Source: Mycolicibacterium novocastrense (GTDB taxonomy: Bacteria > Actinomycetota > Actinomycetes > Mycobacteriales > Mycobacteriaceae). From it: 62,793 nucleotides of DNA. Position 1 is the stretch's first letter. The number at the start of each line of letters is the position of its first letter. The notes below the pieces were generated by a model. The model did no database searches, was not told where the DNA came from, and saw nothing but the letters and a program-made list of their open reading frames with translations. The stretch covers positions 1 to 62,793 of the forward strand of contig NZ_BCTA01000018.1 in NCBI RefSeq assembly GCF_001570485.1, given 5' to 3'. The position numbers and the translations under genes were made by a program. This document shows, one piece after another, positions 1-8,990 of the stretch.

Positions 1-1
1 G

Positions 2-337
2 CTCCCTGCCGAGATCGCCGGGGATCCGACCAAGCACACGCCCGCGGAGATGGCGACCTTGCGCAACGTCTTCGTCATCGGACCGGACAAGAAAATCAAA
101 CTGGTCCTCGTCTACCCGATGGCGACCGGACGCAATTTTGATGAGATCCTGCGTGTGGTCGACTCGCTGCAGCTCACCGCCGAGCACAAGGTGGCCACCC
201 CCGCGCAGTGGCGCCAAGGTGAGGACGTCATCATCGCCGGATCCGTCAGCGACGACGAGGCCCGGCAGATTTATCCGGACGGATGGAATGCCCCGCGGCC
301 CTACCTGCGCATCGTCCCCAACCCGATCCGCAGCTGA
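2..337 (+). CDS. 1-Cys peroxiredoxin, C-terminal part (cut by window edge)
   Basis: The frame is open from the window edge to a TGA at 335-337, so only the last ~111 residues are visible. They match the C-terminal region of 1-Cys (Prx6-type) peroxiredoxins: a strand reading LRNVFVIGPDKKIKL, then YPMATGRNFDEILRVVDSLQL, then the PAQWRQGEDVII segment typical of this subfamily. Such enzymes reduce peroxides with a single peroxidatic cysteine, which would lie in the missing N-terminal half. The next gene is a thiol-disulfide protein, so a redox role fits the neighbourhood. The family call is firm. Intactness cannot be judged. Confidence 0.85.
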   Translation, partial: LPAEIAGDPTKHTPAEMATLRNVFVIGPDKKIKLVLVYPMATGRNFDEILRVVDSLQLTAEHKVATPAQWRQGEDVIIAGSVSDDEARQIYPDGWNAPRPYLRIVPNPIRS

Positions 338-400
338 CGGCCCTTGTTAGCCGCGTCCATCTACTAATAGTTGTTGATATGTGCGAAAGGTTCTGCTGCA

Positions 401-1063
401 ATGGCGCCCGTCACCCGCATCCTGCTAACTGCCTTTGCAGTCATCACTTTGATTATCGGCGCAGGTGTCTACCTCTCGGTCCGTGATCGAAACGCGCCTG
501 CCGCAGCGCAGCCGCGGGTAGCCGACGCGGGACAGGTGGTCCGCGACAACAGTCACCGCCTGAACAACGTCCCCGACAGCGACGTCACGTTTGTCGAGTT
601 TCTCGATTTCGAATGCGAGGGATGCCGTGCGGCATTTCCCATGGTCGAACAGCTGCGATCCGAATACGGCGATCGTGTCAACTTCGTCATCCGCTACTTT
701 CCGCTGCAATCGCATTTCAACGCCGAGCGCGCCGCGCGTGCTGTCGAGGCGGCGGCCCAACAGGGCAAGCTAGAGCCCATGTACAAGAAGATGTATGAGA
801 TGCAAGCCGAATGGGGCGAGCAGCGAATTCCCGCCGACGACGTCTTCCGAGGTTTCGCGACTGAACTCGGACTCGACATGCTCGCCTTCGACGCGGCGTA
901 CAACAACCCCGCAACGCTTGAGCGAATCAACCAGGACGTCGCCGACGGCAACGCCCTTGGCGTACAGGGCACACCGACTTTCTTCCTCAACGGCGCCCGA
1001 ATCCAGCCCAAGGGCTACGAGGACCTCGCTGCGGCAGTCGATCAGGCCCTCGCCGGGCAGTAA
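401..1063 (+). CDS. Membrane-anchored DsbA-like thiol oxidoreductase
   Basis: The protein has 220 residues. An N-terminal membrane anchor (about residues 6-27) is followed by a thioredoxin-fold domain with the catalytic pair C72-E-G-C75 and the cis-Pro loop in VQGTPTFFLNG. It should act outside the membrane as a disulfide oxidase or isomerase. A TTG at 371 would extend the frame, but the ATG at 401 lies 10 nt after GAAAGG and begins right before the hydrophobic anchor, so 401 is preferred. It stands beside cytochrome c maturation genes resB and ccdA on the opposite strand, where thiol chemistry of apocytochromes is plausible. The specific substrate is not inferable. Confidence 0.85.
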   Translation: MAPVTRILLTAFAVITLIIGAGVYLSVRDRNAPAAAQPRVADAGQVVRDNSHRLNNVPDSDVTFVEFLDFECEGCRAAFPMVEQLRSEYGDRVNFVIRYFPLQSHFNAERAARAVEAAAQQGKLEPMYKKMYEMQAEWGEQRIPADDVFRGFATELGLDMLAFDAAYNNPATLERINQDVADGNALGVQGTPTFFLNGARIQPKGYEDLAAAVDQALAGQ

Positions 1064-1260
1064 AGCCGCGAAACGCGTCACCGCGTCAAAAACGTTGTAC
1101 TGTGGGGCAGGCTAGCAGGCAGCGCTTCGTCCAGCGGCGGACGCCGATTGCGGTCGCGGTCGCGGCCTGCACCCGCAATACCGAACCGGCGTCGCCAGGA
1201 CCGTCGAGCGCCTGTGTCACGATGGGCTTAACATGCGCGCGACAGCTTCTTCGTGGGTAG

Positions 1261-2853
1261 TCACCCGCGTTGGTTCGCTGTGGTCGACGAGCGCGCGTCC
1301 GCATGTCCTGAGGCTTCGGAGATAAGTCGCGTCACCAACCGGTCAAACTCGTCGCCCCATCCGGCGTTGTCGGTGCGCGCCAACCCGCCCATTTCTACGG
1401 TCACGTCACCGGTGTCGTCGTCTTTGCGGATCTTCACCCAGACCCGTCGACGACGAACGGTAAGTGAAACCAGCAGACCCGCCATCATGGTGGCGGCGAA
1501 CACCAAAACCCAGATTTGGGCTGGATCGTAGGAGACTTGCAGGCTGACGAAGTCTGTGACCGCGTCGAACCGGACGACAGTGCCGTCCGCGAGCCGCGTT
1601 TGTTCGCCGAGACGCAGATTCACCCGGGCCATTCGCTTGAGCCGTCCCTGCTCGATCATGCGCTTGTCCAACGCGAAGATTGATTGCGGACGACCCGAAT
1701 CCAGTCCGGTGTCTCCCTTGTAGATGTCGACAGCCACTGCCGGGTTGTTTGGGGCGGGAAAGGCCGAGGACAACAGCCGGCCGTCAAGTTGTTCGGTCGG
1801 GGCGAGCAGTCCTTCGATGGCGATCTGATTGGTGCGCCGCTCGTCTGGGTCCGGGAAGCTGCCCGCCGGCGGATCGAACCGCATCGCCCCCGACGACAAC
1901 AACGTCTGCAAGTCTGCGGGCTGCCACTGTAGCGTCTGAGTACGCGTCTGCCCGTCCGGGAACGTGACCGTGAACGTCGGTGCGTAGCCGTGACCGAGCA
2001 AATACACCCGATTCCCGCTAACGCGCAGCGGCTCGTTGACTTTCAACTGGTAGGACTTCCAGGTGTTGTTGATCAGGTCGTCGCCTGCCTGGTAGGCGAT
2101 ATCCGCGGCGAACGAGACAGCTTGTCCCGTGGGCAGAAACTCGGCGTCGAAGTTGTTGACCCGCAAGCAGATCGGATACAACCCGGTGCCATCGACGGTG
2201 CTGCCAGGGCGGAATACGTCGAACGCCGCCGGAGATGCCGAACAGAACCCCGACCCCTCGCCGGCGATTACGATCACATTGCCCTCGTAGCCAAACAGCT
2301 TGCCCGCCGCCACCGCGACAAGCAGCCCGATCAACGAGAAGTGAAACACCAGATTGCCCGCCTCACGCAGATAGCCCTTCTCTGCCGAGATCTCGAGCCC
2401 TTCACCGCTCGGGTGGCTGATCTTGCGCCAGCCGCGCAATTTCGCGACCACCGCATCGGCGACCGCCTGTGGATCTCCGCTGGCGCGCACGACCCGGTGT
2501 TTCGGCAGACGCGCGAGATTGCGCGGGGACCGCACCGGAGCCGCTCGCAGACTGCGGGCGTGCTCAATCAATCGTGGTATCAGACAACCGATAAGAGAGA
2601 TGAACAGCAGGACGTAAATCGATGTGAACCAGACACTGGAGAACACGTCGAACACCTGAAGCCGGTCGAGCCACGGCCCGATCCGGGGATTGTCGGCGAT
2701 GTATCGCGCGACGGTGCTGGGATTGACGTCGCGTTGTGGCCACAGTGCACCCGGAATCGCCGCCAGCGCCAGCAGGAACAGCAACGTCAGCGCCGTCCCC
2801 ATCGAGGTAAGGGCACGCCATGTGTTGCGGGCGTAGGCGACGATGCGGGTCAT
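1261..2853 (-). CDS. resB: ResB/Ccs1-type cytochrome c biogenesis protein
   Basis: 530 residues. The start shows the ResB pattern: a first membrane helix ending in LALAAIPGALWPQR, a second helix (SIYVLLFISLIGCLIPR), a third ending before LFGYEG, a large extracytoplasmic domain, and a C-terminal helix (IWVLVFAATMMAGLLVSLTV). ResB works with ResC/CcsA as the system II haem transporter and synthetase. No ccsA partner is in the window, so it would have to come from elsewhere. The ATG overlaps the ccdA stop as ATGA (2850-2853), showing translational coupling with ccdA. Confidence 0.9.
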   Translation of the reverse strand: MTRIVAYARNTWRALTSMGTALTLLFLLALAAIPGALWPQRDVNPSTVARYIADNPRIGPWLDRLQVFDVFSSVWFTSIYVLLFISLIGCLIPRLIEHARSLRAAPVRSPRNLARLPKHRVVRASGDPQAVADAVVAKLRGWRKISHPSGEGLEISAEKGYLREAGNLVFHFSLIGLLVAVAAGKLFGYEGNVIVIAGEGSGFCSASPAAFDVFRPGSTVDGTGLYPICLRVNNFDAEFLPTGQAVSFAADIAYQAGDDLINNTWKSYQLKVNEPLRVSGNRVYLLGHGYAPTFTVTFPDGQTRTQTLQWQPADLQTLLSSGAMRFDPPAGSFPDPDERRTNQIAIEGLLAPTEQLDGRLLSSAFPAPNNPAVAVDIYKGDTGLDSGRPQSIFALDKRMIEQGRLKRMARVNLRLGEQTRLADGTVVRFDAVTDFVSLQVSYDPAQIWVLVFAATMMAGLLVSLTVRRRRVWVKIRKDDDTGDVTVEMGGLARTDNAGWGDEFDRLVTRLISEASGHADARSSTTANQRG

Positions 2854-3620
2854 ATTGGCAACGTGGTGTTGGTGACGAAGGCGTCACGCACCCAGGCGAC
2901 CAGTTCGCTCCACAATCCGGTCACCAACGCCAACCCCACAGCGACCAGCAGAACCCCGCCGAAAATCTGAATCGCCCTGGTGTTTCGGCGAAGCCAGCCC
3001 ATCGCGTGCACCGCCCGAGCCGACCCCAACGCCAACAGAACAAACGGAATCCCAAGACCCAGGCAGTATGCGGTGACAAGCACCACCCCGCGGACCATGT
3101 TCTCGCCTTCGGTGGCGGAGGCCACCGCGATCACCCCGGTCAGCGTCGGACCCAGGCACGGCGTCCAGCCCAGTCCGAATACCGCCCCCAGCAGCGGGGC
3201 GCCCCCAATCGTCGACAGCGCTCTCGGCGCAAATCTGGCCTGGCGCTGCAGCCCCGGGATGAACCCCATGAACACCAAGCCCATCACAATGCTGATCACA
3301 CCGCCGATCCGCTGCAGCACTAACTGATTGCCGATGACTGTCGTGGTCAAGCCCAAGATCGCAATGGTGCCCATCACGAACACGGCCGTGAAACCCGCGA
3401 TGAACAACGCCGCCGCCCCAGCCACCCGCAGCCGAGCCGCGCGCCTCGATGCGTCGCCAACCCCCTCGTCGACCCCGACGAGAGCTGCCAGGTAGGAGAG
3501 GTATCCCGGCACCAGGGGCACCACACACGGCGAAGCGAACGACACCACCCCAGCCAGCACCGACACCAGCAGCGCCAGCATCATATGACCTGACATCGCA
3601 ATCTCGGTGAAACCACTCAT
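2850..3620 (-). CDS. ccdA: CcdA-type thiol transporter for cytochrome c biogenesis
   Basis: 256 residues with six predicted membrane helices. The family landmarks are visible: FASPCVVPLVPGYLSYLAAL near the N terminus and FGLGWTPCLGPTLTGVI in the fourth helix, each carrying one of the two redox cysteines. CcdA passes electrons from thioredoxin across the membrane to extracytoplasmic thiol proteins such as ResA/TlpA. It is the first gene of a ccdA-resB operon. A perfect TACTAC-N5-GTAGTA dyad lies 75 bp upstream (3695-3711), so regulation by a BlaI-like repressor is possible. A truncated second ccdA copy exists near 11.7 kb. Confidence 0.92.
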   Translation of the reverse strand: MSGFTEIAMSGHMMLALLVSVLAGVVSFASPCVVPLVPGYLSYLAALVGVDEGVGDASRRAARLRVAGAAALFIAGFTAVFVMGTIAILGLTTTVIGNQLVLQRIGGVISIVMGLVFMGFIPGLQRQARFAPRALSTIGGAPLLGAVFGLGWTPCLGPTLTGVIAVASATEGENMVRGVVLVTAYCLGLGIPFVLLALGSARAVHAMGWLRRNTRAIQIFGGVLLVAVGLALVTGLWSELVAWVRDAFVTNTTLPI

Positions 3621-3694
3621 CGGCGATCGCTGACGACCATCACATCGCGCCGCCCACCACTACCGCTGGCCACCGCAAGCCACCCTCTCCAGGG

Positions 3695-3711
3695 TACTAC
3701 ACAAAGTAGTA
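3695..3711. promoter_or_regulatory. BlaI/MecI-like operator dyad upstream of ccdA
   Basis: Perfect 6-bp inverted repeat TACTAC / GTAGTA separated by ACAAA. It lies in the 291-bp gap between ccdA and a DUF2752 gene. The half-sites are those of BlaI/MecI operators, but the spacer is 5 nt, not the 4 nt of the staphylococcal mecA sites I recall. No other gene is visible in the gap. Confidence 0.55.
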
Positions 3712-3911
3712 ACCGCACGCCGGGCCACCGCGTCTGGCGCTCTTCATTCATTAACGAGTGCGGGGGTGCTGCATCGTCGTAAACCGACCAGTAGCCGACG
3801 GACGGATCACCGCCGGACGAACCCAGTACGGATCTACCCGCGATCACCGGCGAATCGGTGCCCCGGAAGCCGGTCCCGGCAACGGTGCGCACGCCGCCAC
3901 AGTCGGTGATG

Positions 3912-4385
3912 TCAGGCTGGCCAGCGACTGCTCAGCAGGTCGGCGTTGAGCTGCTGGTTGACCTCCAACGCGATCAACGCCACCAACAGAAAGCAAATCA
4001 AGGCGACGCGACGCGGCGCCACGGGCGTGACCCACCGCCCGCTAATCCGACCCACCACCGCGCGAGCCAGTACCGCCGCCGCACCGAGCGGAACCAGGGG
4101 CGCAGCCGGGTTGTACTGCAATGCGGCCCCTAGATGGCCGTGCAGTGTCAAATACACCGACCGGGTGCCGCCGCACAACGGGCACATAACACCGAGATCG
4201 TGCAGCGGTCCGCGCAGATCGATCGGGGGCAGTCCCGCGACCGCAAGCGCCACAAGCATCACCGCACTGACTAATCCCACCCAGGTCCACCACGAATACC
4301 GGTCCACCGGATCAACCTGCAGAAAACGCCAGCGCTGGTTGCCGGTCCGTGGGGCGCCGCTCACCGAATCAGAATTGCGACTCAT
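3912..4385 (-). CDS. DUF2752 membrane protein
   Basis: About 157 residues from the ATG at 4385. Upstream ATGs at 4439 and a longer frame to 4499 are possible, but 4385 best matches the length of the paralogue at 13.9 kb. The DUF2752 signature MCPLCGGTRSVYLTLHG lies between membrane segments, followed by the C-terminal NQQLNADLLSSRWPA. The function of DUF2752 is unknown. The Cys-x2-Cys motif at the membrane and the placement beside ccdA would fit a thiol or metal role, which is inference. A palindrome overlaps the upstream region at 4438-4464. Confidence 0.75.
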   Translation of the reverse strand: MSRNSDSVSGAPRTGNQRWRFLQVDPVDRYSWWTWVGLVSAVMLVALAVAGLPPIDLRGPLHDLGVMCPLCGGTRSVYLTLHGHLGAALQYNPAAPLVPLGAAAVLARAVVGRISGRWVTPVAPRRVALICFLLVALIALEVNQQLNADLLSSRWPA

Positions 4386-4437
4386 GCGAGCGCTGGGGTC
4401 GGCGCCGCCTCGGTCATCGGTCAGCACCCTCTGAATC

Positions 4438-4464
4438 ATACCTACCACTGCGGTCAGTAGGTAT
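4438..4464. promoter_or_regulatory. Inverted repeat upstream of DUF2752 gene
   Basis: ATACCTAC and GTAGGTAT form 8-bp arms around an 11-nt centre. The inner part (4443-4459, TACCAC-N5-TCAGTA) fits loosely the TAC-N11-GTA pattern seen at ccdA. It lies 53 bp upstream of the preferred start at 4385. Confidence 0.4.
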
Positions 4465-4509
4465 TCCGAGGAACGGCCAGGCCCCACCGAGACGACCAAG
4501 TTCCATACC

Positions 4510-5074
4510 TGGCTAGATGAAACCCATCACCGCACCGCGGCCACCCGCCGGCAGCAAGATATCGACGAGTGGTTAGTCGAGGTCTTCGCCGCCGCCGTGG
4601 TCATTTGGCAGCTGCGCGGCGGCGCGCACGCCCGCCAACGGCCCGCGCTGCGCGCCATCGCGGTAACCTTCTACGCCCTCGCCGCCTATGTGGCGTTCGA
4701 ATCGATCCGTGATCTGGTCACGCAGGACAAGGCTGGCGAGTCGCTGATCGGCATCGTGCTCAACGTGGTCGCCCTGATCGTCATGATCCCGGTGGCCCTA
4801 ACCCCAGCGGCGCACCGGGCGGGCGCTGAACAACCCCGTGCTGGTCGCCCAGTCCACCGAAACGTGGATGTCCAACGCCCTGTCCATCACTGTGCTGGCC
4901 GGGCTGGGACTCAACGCCGCGATCGGCTGGTGGTGGGCCGACCCCGTGGTCGCCCTGGTCGTTGCCCTGCTCGCAGCGCACTCGGGCCGAGAGGCCTGGC
5001 GCGAAGCAGACGAGGCGACGAACCCAGCGCGTGCCACCACACCCTCTGGGCCAGATCGGCTCGAGACCAATTGA
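4510..5074 (+). pseudogene. Cation-efflux (CDF-like) transporter, truncated and frameshifted
   Basis: One frame reads EWLVEVFAAAVVIWQLRGG and continues through two membrane segments to about 4800. The reading then resumes in the next frame with RRTGRALNNPVLVAQSTETW and a further membrane segment ending at 5074. Together these are the C-terminal two thirds of a mycobacterial cation transporter. The N terminus is absent and at least one frameshift lies near 4800-4808. Such transporters usually sit next to an ArsR/CmtR repressor. A truncated ArsR relic is at 7.1 kb, so both halves of a metal-efflux pair appear dead. Confidence 0.65.
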
Positions 5075-5075
5075 G

Positions 5076-5486
5076 CTAACGGTGTTTGACGCGGTCGGCC
5101 AGCACAGCCTGAAAGCGCGGGCAGATAGCCAGGTCGCCATGTTCGCAGCCCAGCGCGGTGTCGATGAGATTGAGCGCGGCCTGTGCCTCGGCGACGCGCC
5201 GGGTGAGCGCGTCGTGCTGCTGCTGCAGCACCGCGTTGCGCTCGGCCGGGGTGGGTGCGGTCAGGATCGCCCGGATGTCATCGAGGCCCATGCCGGCTTC
5301 TTTGGCCTGCAGGATCGCCGCCACCCGGTAGCGGTCGGCGCGGCCGTACACCCGTTGCCCGGCCGATGAGCGGCGCGGGGTCAACAAACCCATCGACTCC
5401 CAATGGCGCAACACATGAGTGGCCAGCCCAAAACTCTCCGCCAGTTCGCCGATCGAAATCTCTCGACGCAGACCACTTGACTTCAT
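5076..5486 (-). CDS. MerR-family transcriptional regulator
   Basis: 136 residues from the ATG at 5486 (MKSSGLRREIS). A longer start at 5516 would overlap the divergent hydrolase start. The N-terminal winged helix reads ISIGELAESFGLATHVLRHWESMGLL and continues with RVYGRADRYRVAAILQAKEAGMGLDDIRAIL, the standard MerR DNA-binding domain. A coiled-coil helix follows, then a C-terminal CEHGDLAICPRFQ segment whose two cysteines could bind a ligand. It is divergent from the hydrolase at 5515 with only 28 bp between starts, so it probably regulates that operon. The inducer is unknown. Confidence 0.85.
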   Translation of the reverse strand: MKSSGLRREISIGELAESFGLATHVLRHWESMGLLTPRRSSAGQRVYGRADRYRVAAILQAKEAGMGLDDIRAILTAPTPAERNAVLQQQHDALTRRVAEAQAALNLIDTALGCEHGDLAICPRFQAVLADRVKHR

Positions 5487-5514
5487 GTCGACATTAAGGC
5501 GCACGCTCGCGTCC

Positions 5515-6468
5515 ATGTCTACAACCCCTTCCTGTGACCACGACGCCGGTGTGACGCGCGAGGAGCTCGCATTCGATTCCGGTGGCCGGCGCTGCGACGG
5601 GTGGCTCTACCGGCCACCGGGCCCGGGGCCGCATCCGTGCGTGGTACTGGCCCATGGCATCGGCGGTATCCGCAGCGCCGCCCTTCCTTTGTTTGCGACG
5701 CGGTTCGCCGCCGCCGGCATTGCCGCCCTCACGTTCGACTACCGACATTTGGGCACTAGTGAGGGTGAACCGCGCGGCCTGATCGACATCAAGCGACAGC
5801 GCGCCGACTACCGGGCGGCCATCGACCTCGCCCGCCAACTCGACGGTATCGATCACGAGCGGATCGCTTTGTGGGGCACATCCTTTGGCGGCGGACATGT
5901 CCTGGCCACCGCCGCGCGGGATCAGCGCATCGCGGCCGCGATCATCCAGAACCCGTTCGTCGACGGCCACGCCGCGGCCGCTGCGGCTATCCGGTCAGCC
6001 GGGCGCGTGCACGCCTACCGGCTGGCGTGGCGAGCAGTCCGCGACACACTTGCTGCCCACCGCGGCGATCCGGTCCGGGTTGAGCTGGCAGGACCGCCCC
6101 TGTCGCTGGCGATGATGACCACACCCGATGCAGTCGCCGGATTCGCATCGATCCTTCCCGCCGACCCCGTGGGGTTCGAACCGGCGGTGCCGGCTCGGAT
6201 CGTGCTGCAGATGCGCGCCGATCGCCCGGGACGGCGTGCCACCCTGGTGACATGCCCACTGCTGGTGTGCGTGTGCGAGCACGACGTCATCGCGCCACCG
6301 CAGCCCGCGATCACGGTGGCCGAACGGGCGCCACACAGCGAGCTGCGCCGCTATCCCATCGGCCACTTCGACCTGTTCCACACGCCGTGGTTCGACCGCG
6401 TCGTCGACGATCAGATCGCGTTTCTGCACCGCACACTGCTCGAACCCACCGCGACTGGAGGTGAATAG
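5515..6468 (+). CDS. Alpha/beta hydrolase
   Basis: 317 residues from the ATG at 5515. The fold is recognisable from PHPCVVLAHGIGGIR (oxyanion region), the nucleophile elbow G-T-S123-F-G and the late H284 in IGHFDLFH. A DAP/BAAT-like hydrolase is the nearest general class. It is divergent from the MerR regulator and followed 2 nt later by a methyltransferase, so the two likely form one MerR-controlled transcription unit. The substrate cannot be read from the sequence. Confidence 0.85.
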   Translation: MSTTPSCDHDAGVTREELAFDSGGRRCDGWLYRPPGPGPHPCVVLAHGIGGIRSAALPLFATRFAAAGIAALTFDYRHLGTSEGEPRGLIDIKRQRADYRAAIDLARQLDGIDHERIALWGTSFGGGHVLATAARDQRIAAAIIQNPFVDGHAAAAAAIRSAGRVHAYRLAWRAVRDTLAAHRGDPVRVELAGPPLSLAMMTTPDAVAGFASILPADPVGFEPAVPARIVLQMRADRPGRRATLVTCPLLVCVCEHDVIAPPQPAITVAERAPHSELRRYPIGHFDLFHTPWFDRVVDDQIAFLHRTLLEPTATGGE

Positions 6469-6470
6469 CC

Positions 6471-7106
6471 ATGACCTCGACCAAGGACCGCACCGCCCGC
6501 TGGCATCGGTACTGGGACAAGAAATCCCGCAACTACGACAAGGAAATGAAGTTCTTCGACCGGCACCTGTTCGGCGACTCTCGCGCCTGGGCGTGCGGAC
6601 AAGCCACCGGAAAGGTGCTGGAAGTCGCCGTCGGCACGGGCCTGAACCTCGAGGCCTACCCGCACGACATCACGCTCACGGGCATCGACCTCAGCGACGC
6701 CATGCTCGACATCGCCCGGCGCCGCGCCACCGACCTTGGGCGCACCGCCACCCTGCAGCAGGCCGACGCCCACCGCTTGCCCTTCGATGACGCCTCGTTC
6801 GACACCGTGGTCTGCACGTTCGGACTCTGCGCCATCCCCGACCACACTCGGGCCATCGCCGAGATGATCCGGGTGCTGCGGCCCGGCGGGCGACTCATCC
6901 TCGTCGACCACATCGCCAGCACTTCGCGAGTCGCGCGCGCCGCGCAGCGCGGCTTGGAGATCGTCACCGTGCCGCTGGGCGGGGAACACTTCCTGCGCCG
7001 ACCGCTCAATCACGTGCGCGCAGCCGGGTTCGACATCGAACAAAGCCAGCGGTTCAAACTCGGCCTCGTCGAACGCCTGATCGCCCGGAAACCCAGCACA
7101 ACGTGA
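6471..7106 (+). CDS. Class I SAM-dependent methyltransferase
   Basis: 211 residues. Motif I is present as VLEVAVGTGLNLEAY, followed by the acidic turn GIDLSDAMLDIARRR, the QADAHRLPFDDASFDTVV segment and the post-motif ALR-like IRVLRPGGRLILVDH. These define a class I methyltransferase of the Methyltransf_11 type. The sequence resembles phospholipid or ubiquinone-type methyltransferases (RNYDKEMKFFDR near the N terminus), but the acceptor is uncertain. It starts 2 nt after the hydrolase stop, so the two are translationally coupled. Confidence 0.85.
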   Translation: MTSTKDRTARWHRYWDKKSRNYDKEMKFFDRHLFGDSRAWACGQATGKVLEVAVGTGLNLEAYPHDITLTGIDLSDAMLDIARRRATDLGRTATLQQADAHRLPFDDASFDTVVCTFGLCAIPDHTRAIAEMIRVLRPGGRLILVDHIASTSRVARAAQRGLEIVTVPLGGEHFLRRPLNHVRAAGFDIEQSQRFKLGLVERLIARKPSTT

Positions 7107-7124
7107 TCGGCCGCTTCCAATAAA

Positions 7125-7319
7125 TCAAGCCTCGGAAATACCCACGTCGCAACGTGATCCGGTGCTGCGGACATCCGCCCGGGCCTCGCCGTGGGCCAGG
7201 TAGCGGGCGATCGCCAGCCGGGTCGGATCCGACAGGCTGTGAAACAGCGCCACCGCGCCGGCCAACTCATGGCGGGACGACGTATTGAGCGTCGCCGGTG
7301 AAAGACTTTCCATCACCAT
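7125..7319 (-). pseudogene. ArsR-family regulator, N-terminal remnant
   Basis: 64 residues from the ATG at 7319. The segment ELAGAVALFHSLSDPTRLAIARYLAHGEA is the first half of an ArsR winged helix. The recognition helix and C terminus are missing: the frame runs into unrelated residues (RSTGSRCDVGISEA) and stops. It is too short to bind DNA normally. It may be the former repressor of the broken cation transporter at 4.5 kb. Confidence 0.6.
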
Positions 7320-7763
7320 AACCCGATGATAGCCTAGTCTGACGATTGATCGGTGAAAGTCGGCGTAAGCGATAGGGGTTAATGGCGAGGTGCCTCGATG
7401 AAGCTGAACACCATCGAACGGGCCGCGATGAACACCGATCGGGCTGCCCATCAACACCACCGGGAAGCTCGTCGGATAGCGAGTTGCGTGAGATGGCCGA
7501 TGGTTTCGTAGACAGGATCCGCCGGCTCTCACGAGCTTCCGATACCAACCCGGCCATGCCCATGGCCAGCGGCACTTGCGTCTCGGCGTTCGTGGATGAG
7601 GCGCACAGCTCGGCGACCGTGATGAATCTGCCCGAAACCACGCCGAGTGAGCTGCGCGCGATAAGTGCAGTGCAGAGCCGCGACGACAGACCGGATTGTT
7701 CATGCATATATGCGCATGGGTATGTTGAGTGGGGAGTCGACGTTGAGCTGCCGGAAGGCACTC
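7320..7763. other. Gap with no recognised gene
   Basis: About 440 bp between the ArsR relic and the amine oxidase pseudogene. No homologous reading frame or convincing signal was seen. Confidence 0.4.
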
Positions 7764-8977
7764 ATGCGAGATGAATCCAGAACGTGCGACGTCGTCGTCG
7801 CGGGTTCGGGCCTGGCGGGCCTAACCGCTGCCGACCGCCTCGCGCGCCAGGGCGTCGACGTGCGCGTGGTGGAGGCGCTTCCAGTAACCGGGGGGCGCGT
7901 CGTTGGAGTTGACGGCGGGCGCGATACCGGCGCCGAGTTCGTCGGAAAACCTCATACCGCGGTACGGGGCCTCATTGCCGACCTCGGACTGCGCACGGCA
8001 TCAGCGGGTCTTGACCGTGGCCCCATCCTCTGGCGAGTAACCGGATCGACGCGAAGCTCCGTCCGCCCCCCGGGACGCGCCCGCCATCTCTGGTCGCTTG
8101 GCGTCGCGCTGTGGCGGCTGCGCACCCAGGCGCTGCGGCTTGATGCGGACGCTCCCTGGATGTCGGCCGGCATCGGTGAGCTGGACTCGACGACGCTGGC
8201 GGCATGGCTCTCCCACCACGGGGTCAGCGCACACGGTCTGGCCCTTGCCGACGCCCTCATCGGGGGCTTTGCGACCCGGCCGATCGACGACATGTCGGCC
8301 GCGCATGCAGCGTGGTGGATCGCCGCGGCCGATGGGCTCGTCGCCGCACTGCGCTCCGGGCAGCAATACGTGGTGCCGGGCGGCGCCCATCAGATTCCAC
8401 AAAGACTCACGAGTCGACTTGGCGACCGCGTCCACTGCGACTCGCCGGTGCGCTCGATTCGTTCCGTTGATGGCACCTTGGAAATTCGCTGCCACGCATC
8501 GTCTTCGATCCCCCATTGCCGGCGCCGCTCCGGTCGGCATCAACACAACTGAGCTACGGCAATGCCGTCAAGATTGCCGCGACGGCCGCCGTTACACCGA
8601 CGGTGCGCCATCGATCGGTCGTCGGCGGGCATCCGCTGACCGTCGCCTGGCGTCGAGGCCGCGCGATGGCCGGCATCAGCACCGGCACGCCAACGGCCGA
8701 CGACCTGATTCGAGATCTGGCCGGGGCGTTCGGCGTTCCCCCGGGCGGTCTCACCGACGTGACGGTCACCGACTGGACTCATCGCGACTACATCGGCGGC
8801 AGCTATCTCGTATACCGCTCCGGCCAGATCGAGCAGTTTGCCCCCGTATTGCGGCTAGCGGCAACGAATTTGGTGCGATTCGCCGGATCTGATTTCAGTT
8901 CCTGGCCGAATTCCATGGAGGGTGCGGTGCGATCCGGCCACGACGCCGCGGATGCCCTGCTGCGCGTCGTTGCGTGA
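7764..8977 (+). pseudogene. FAD-dependent amine oxidase-like protein, internal frameshift
   Basis: The ATG at 7764 opens with CDVVVAGSGLAGLTAADRLA, the dinucleotide-binding motif of flavin amine oxidases and phytoene desaturase-like enzymes. The frame is good to LEIRC near 8494. The family continues one frame over from VFDPPLPAPLRSA through YGNAVKIAATAA to the C-terminal flavin-binding region (SSWPNSMEGAVRSGHDAADALL), ending at 8977. Compared with the family, roughly 20 residues plus the frame are lost near 8490-8505. A second copy, truncated differently, is at 15.0-15.7 kb. The product is probably inactive. Confidence 0.75.
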
Positions 8978-8990
8978 AAGGAGAAGAGCA

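Noticed and set aside
1990..2970. 326-codon plus-strand ORF across resB
   Set aside because: Antisense to resB; no signal, domain or sensible start.
3617..3892. 91-codon minus-strand ORF before ccdA
   Set aside because: No family resemblance and it covers the putative ccdA control region.
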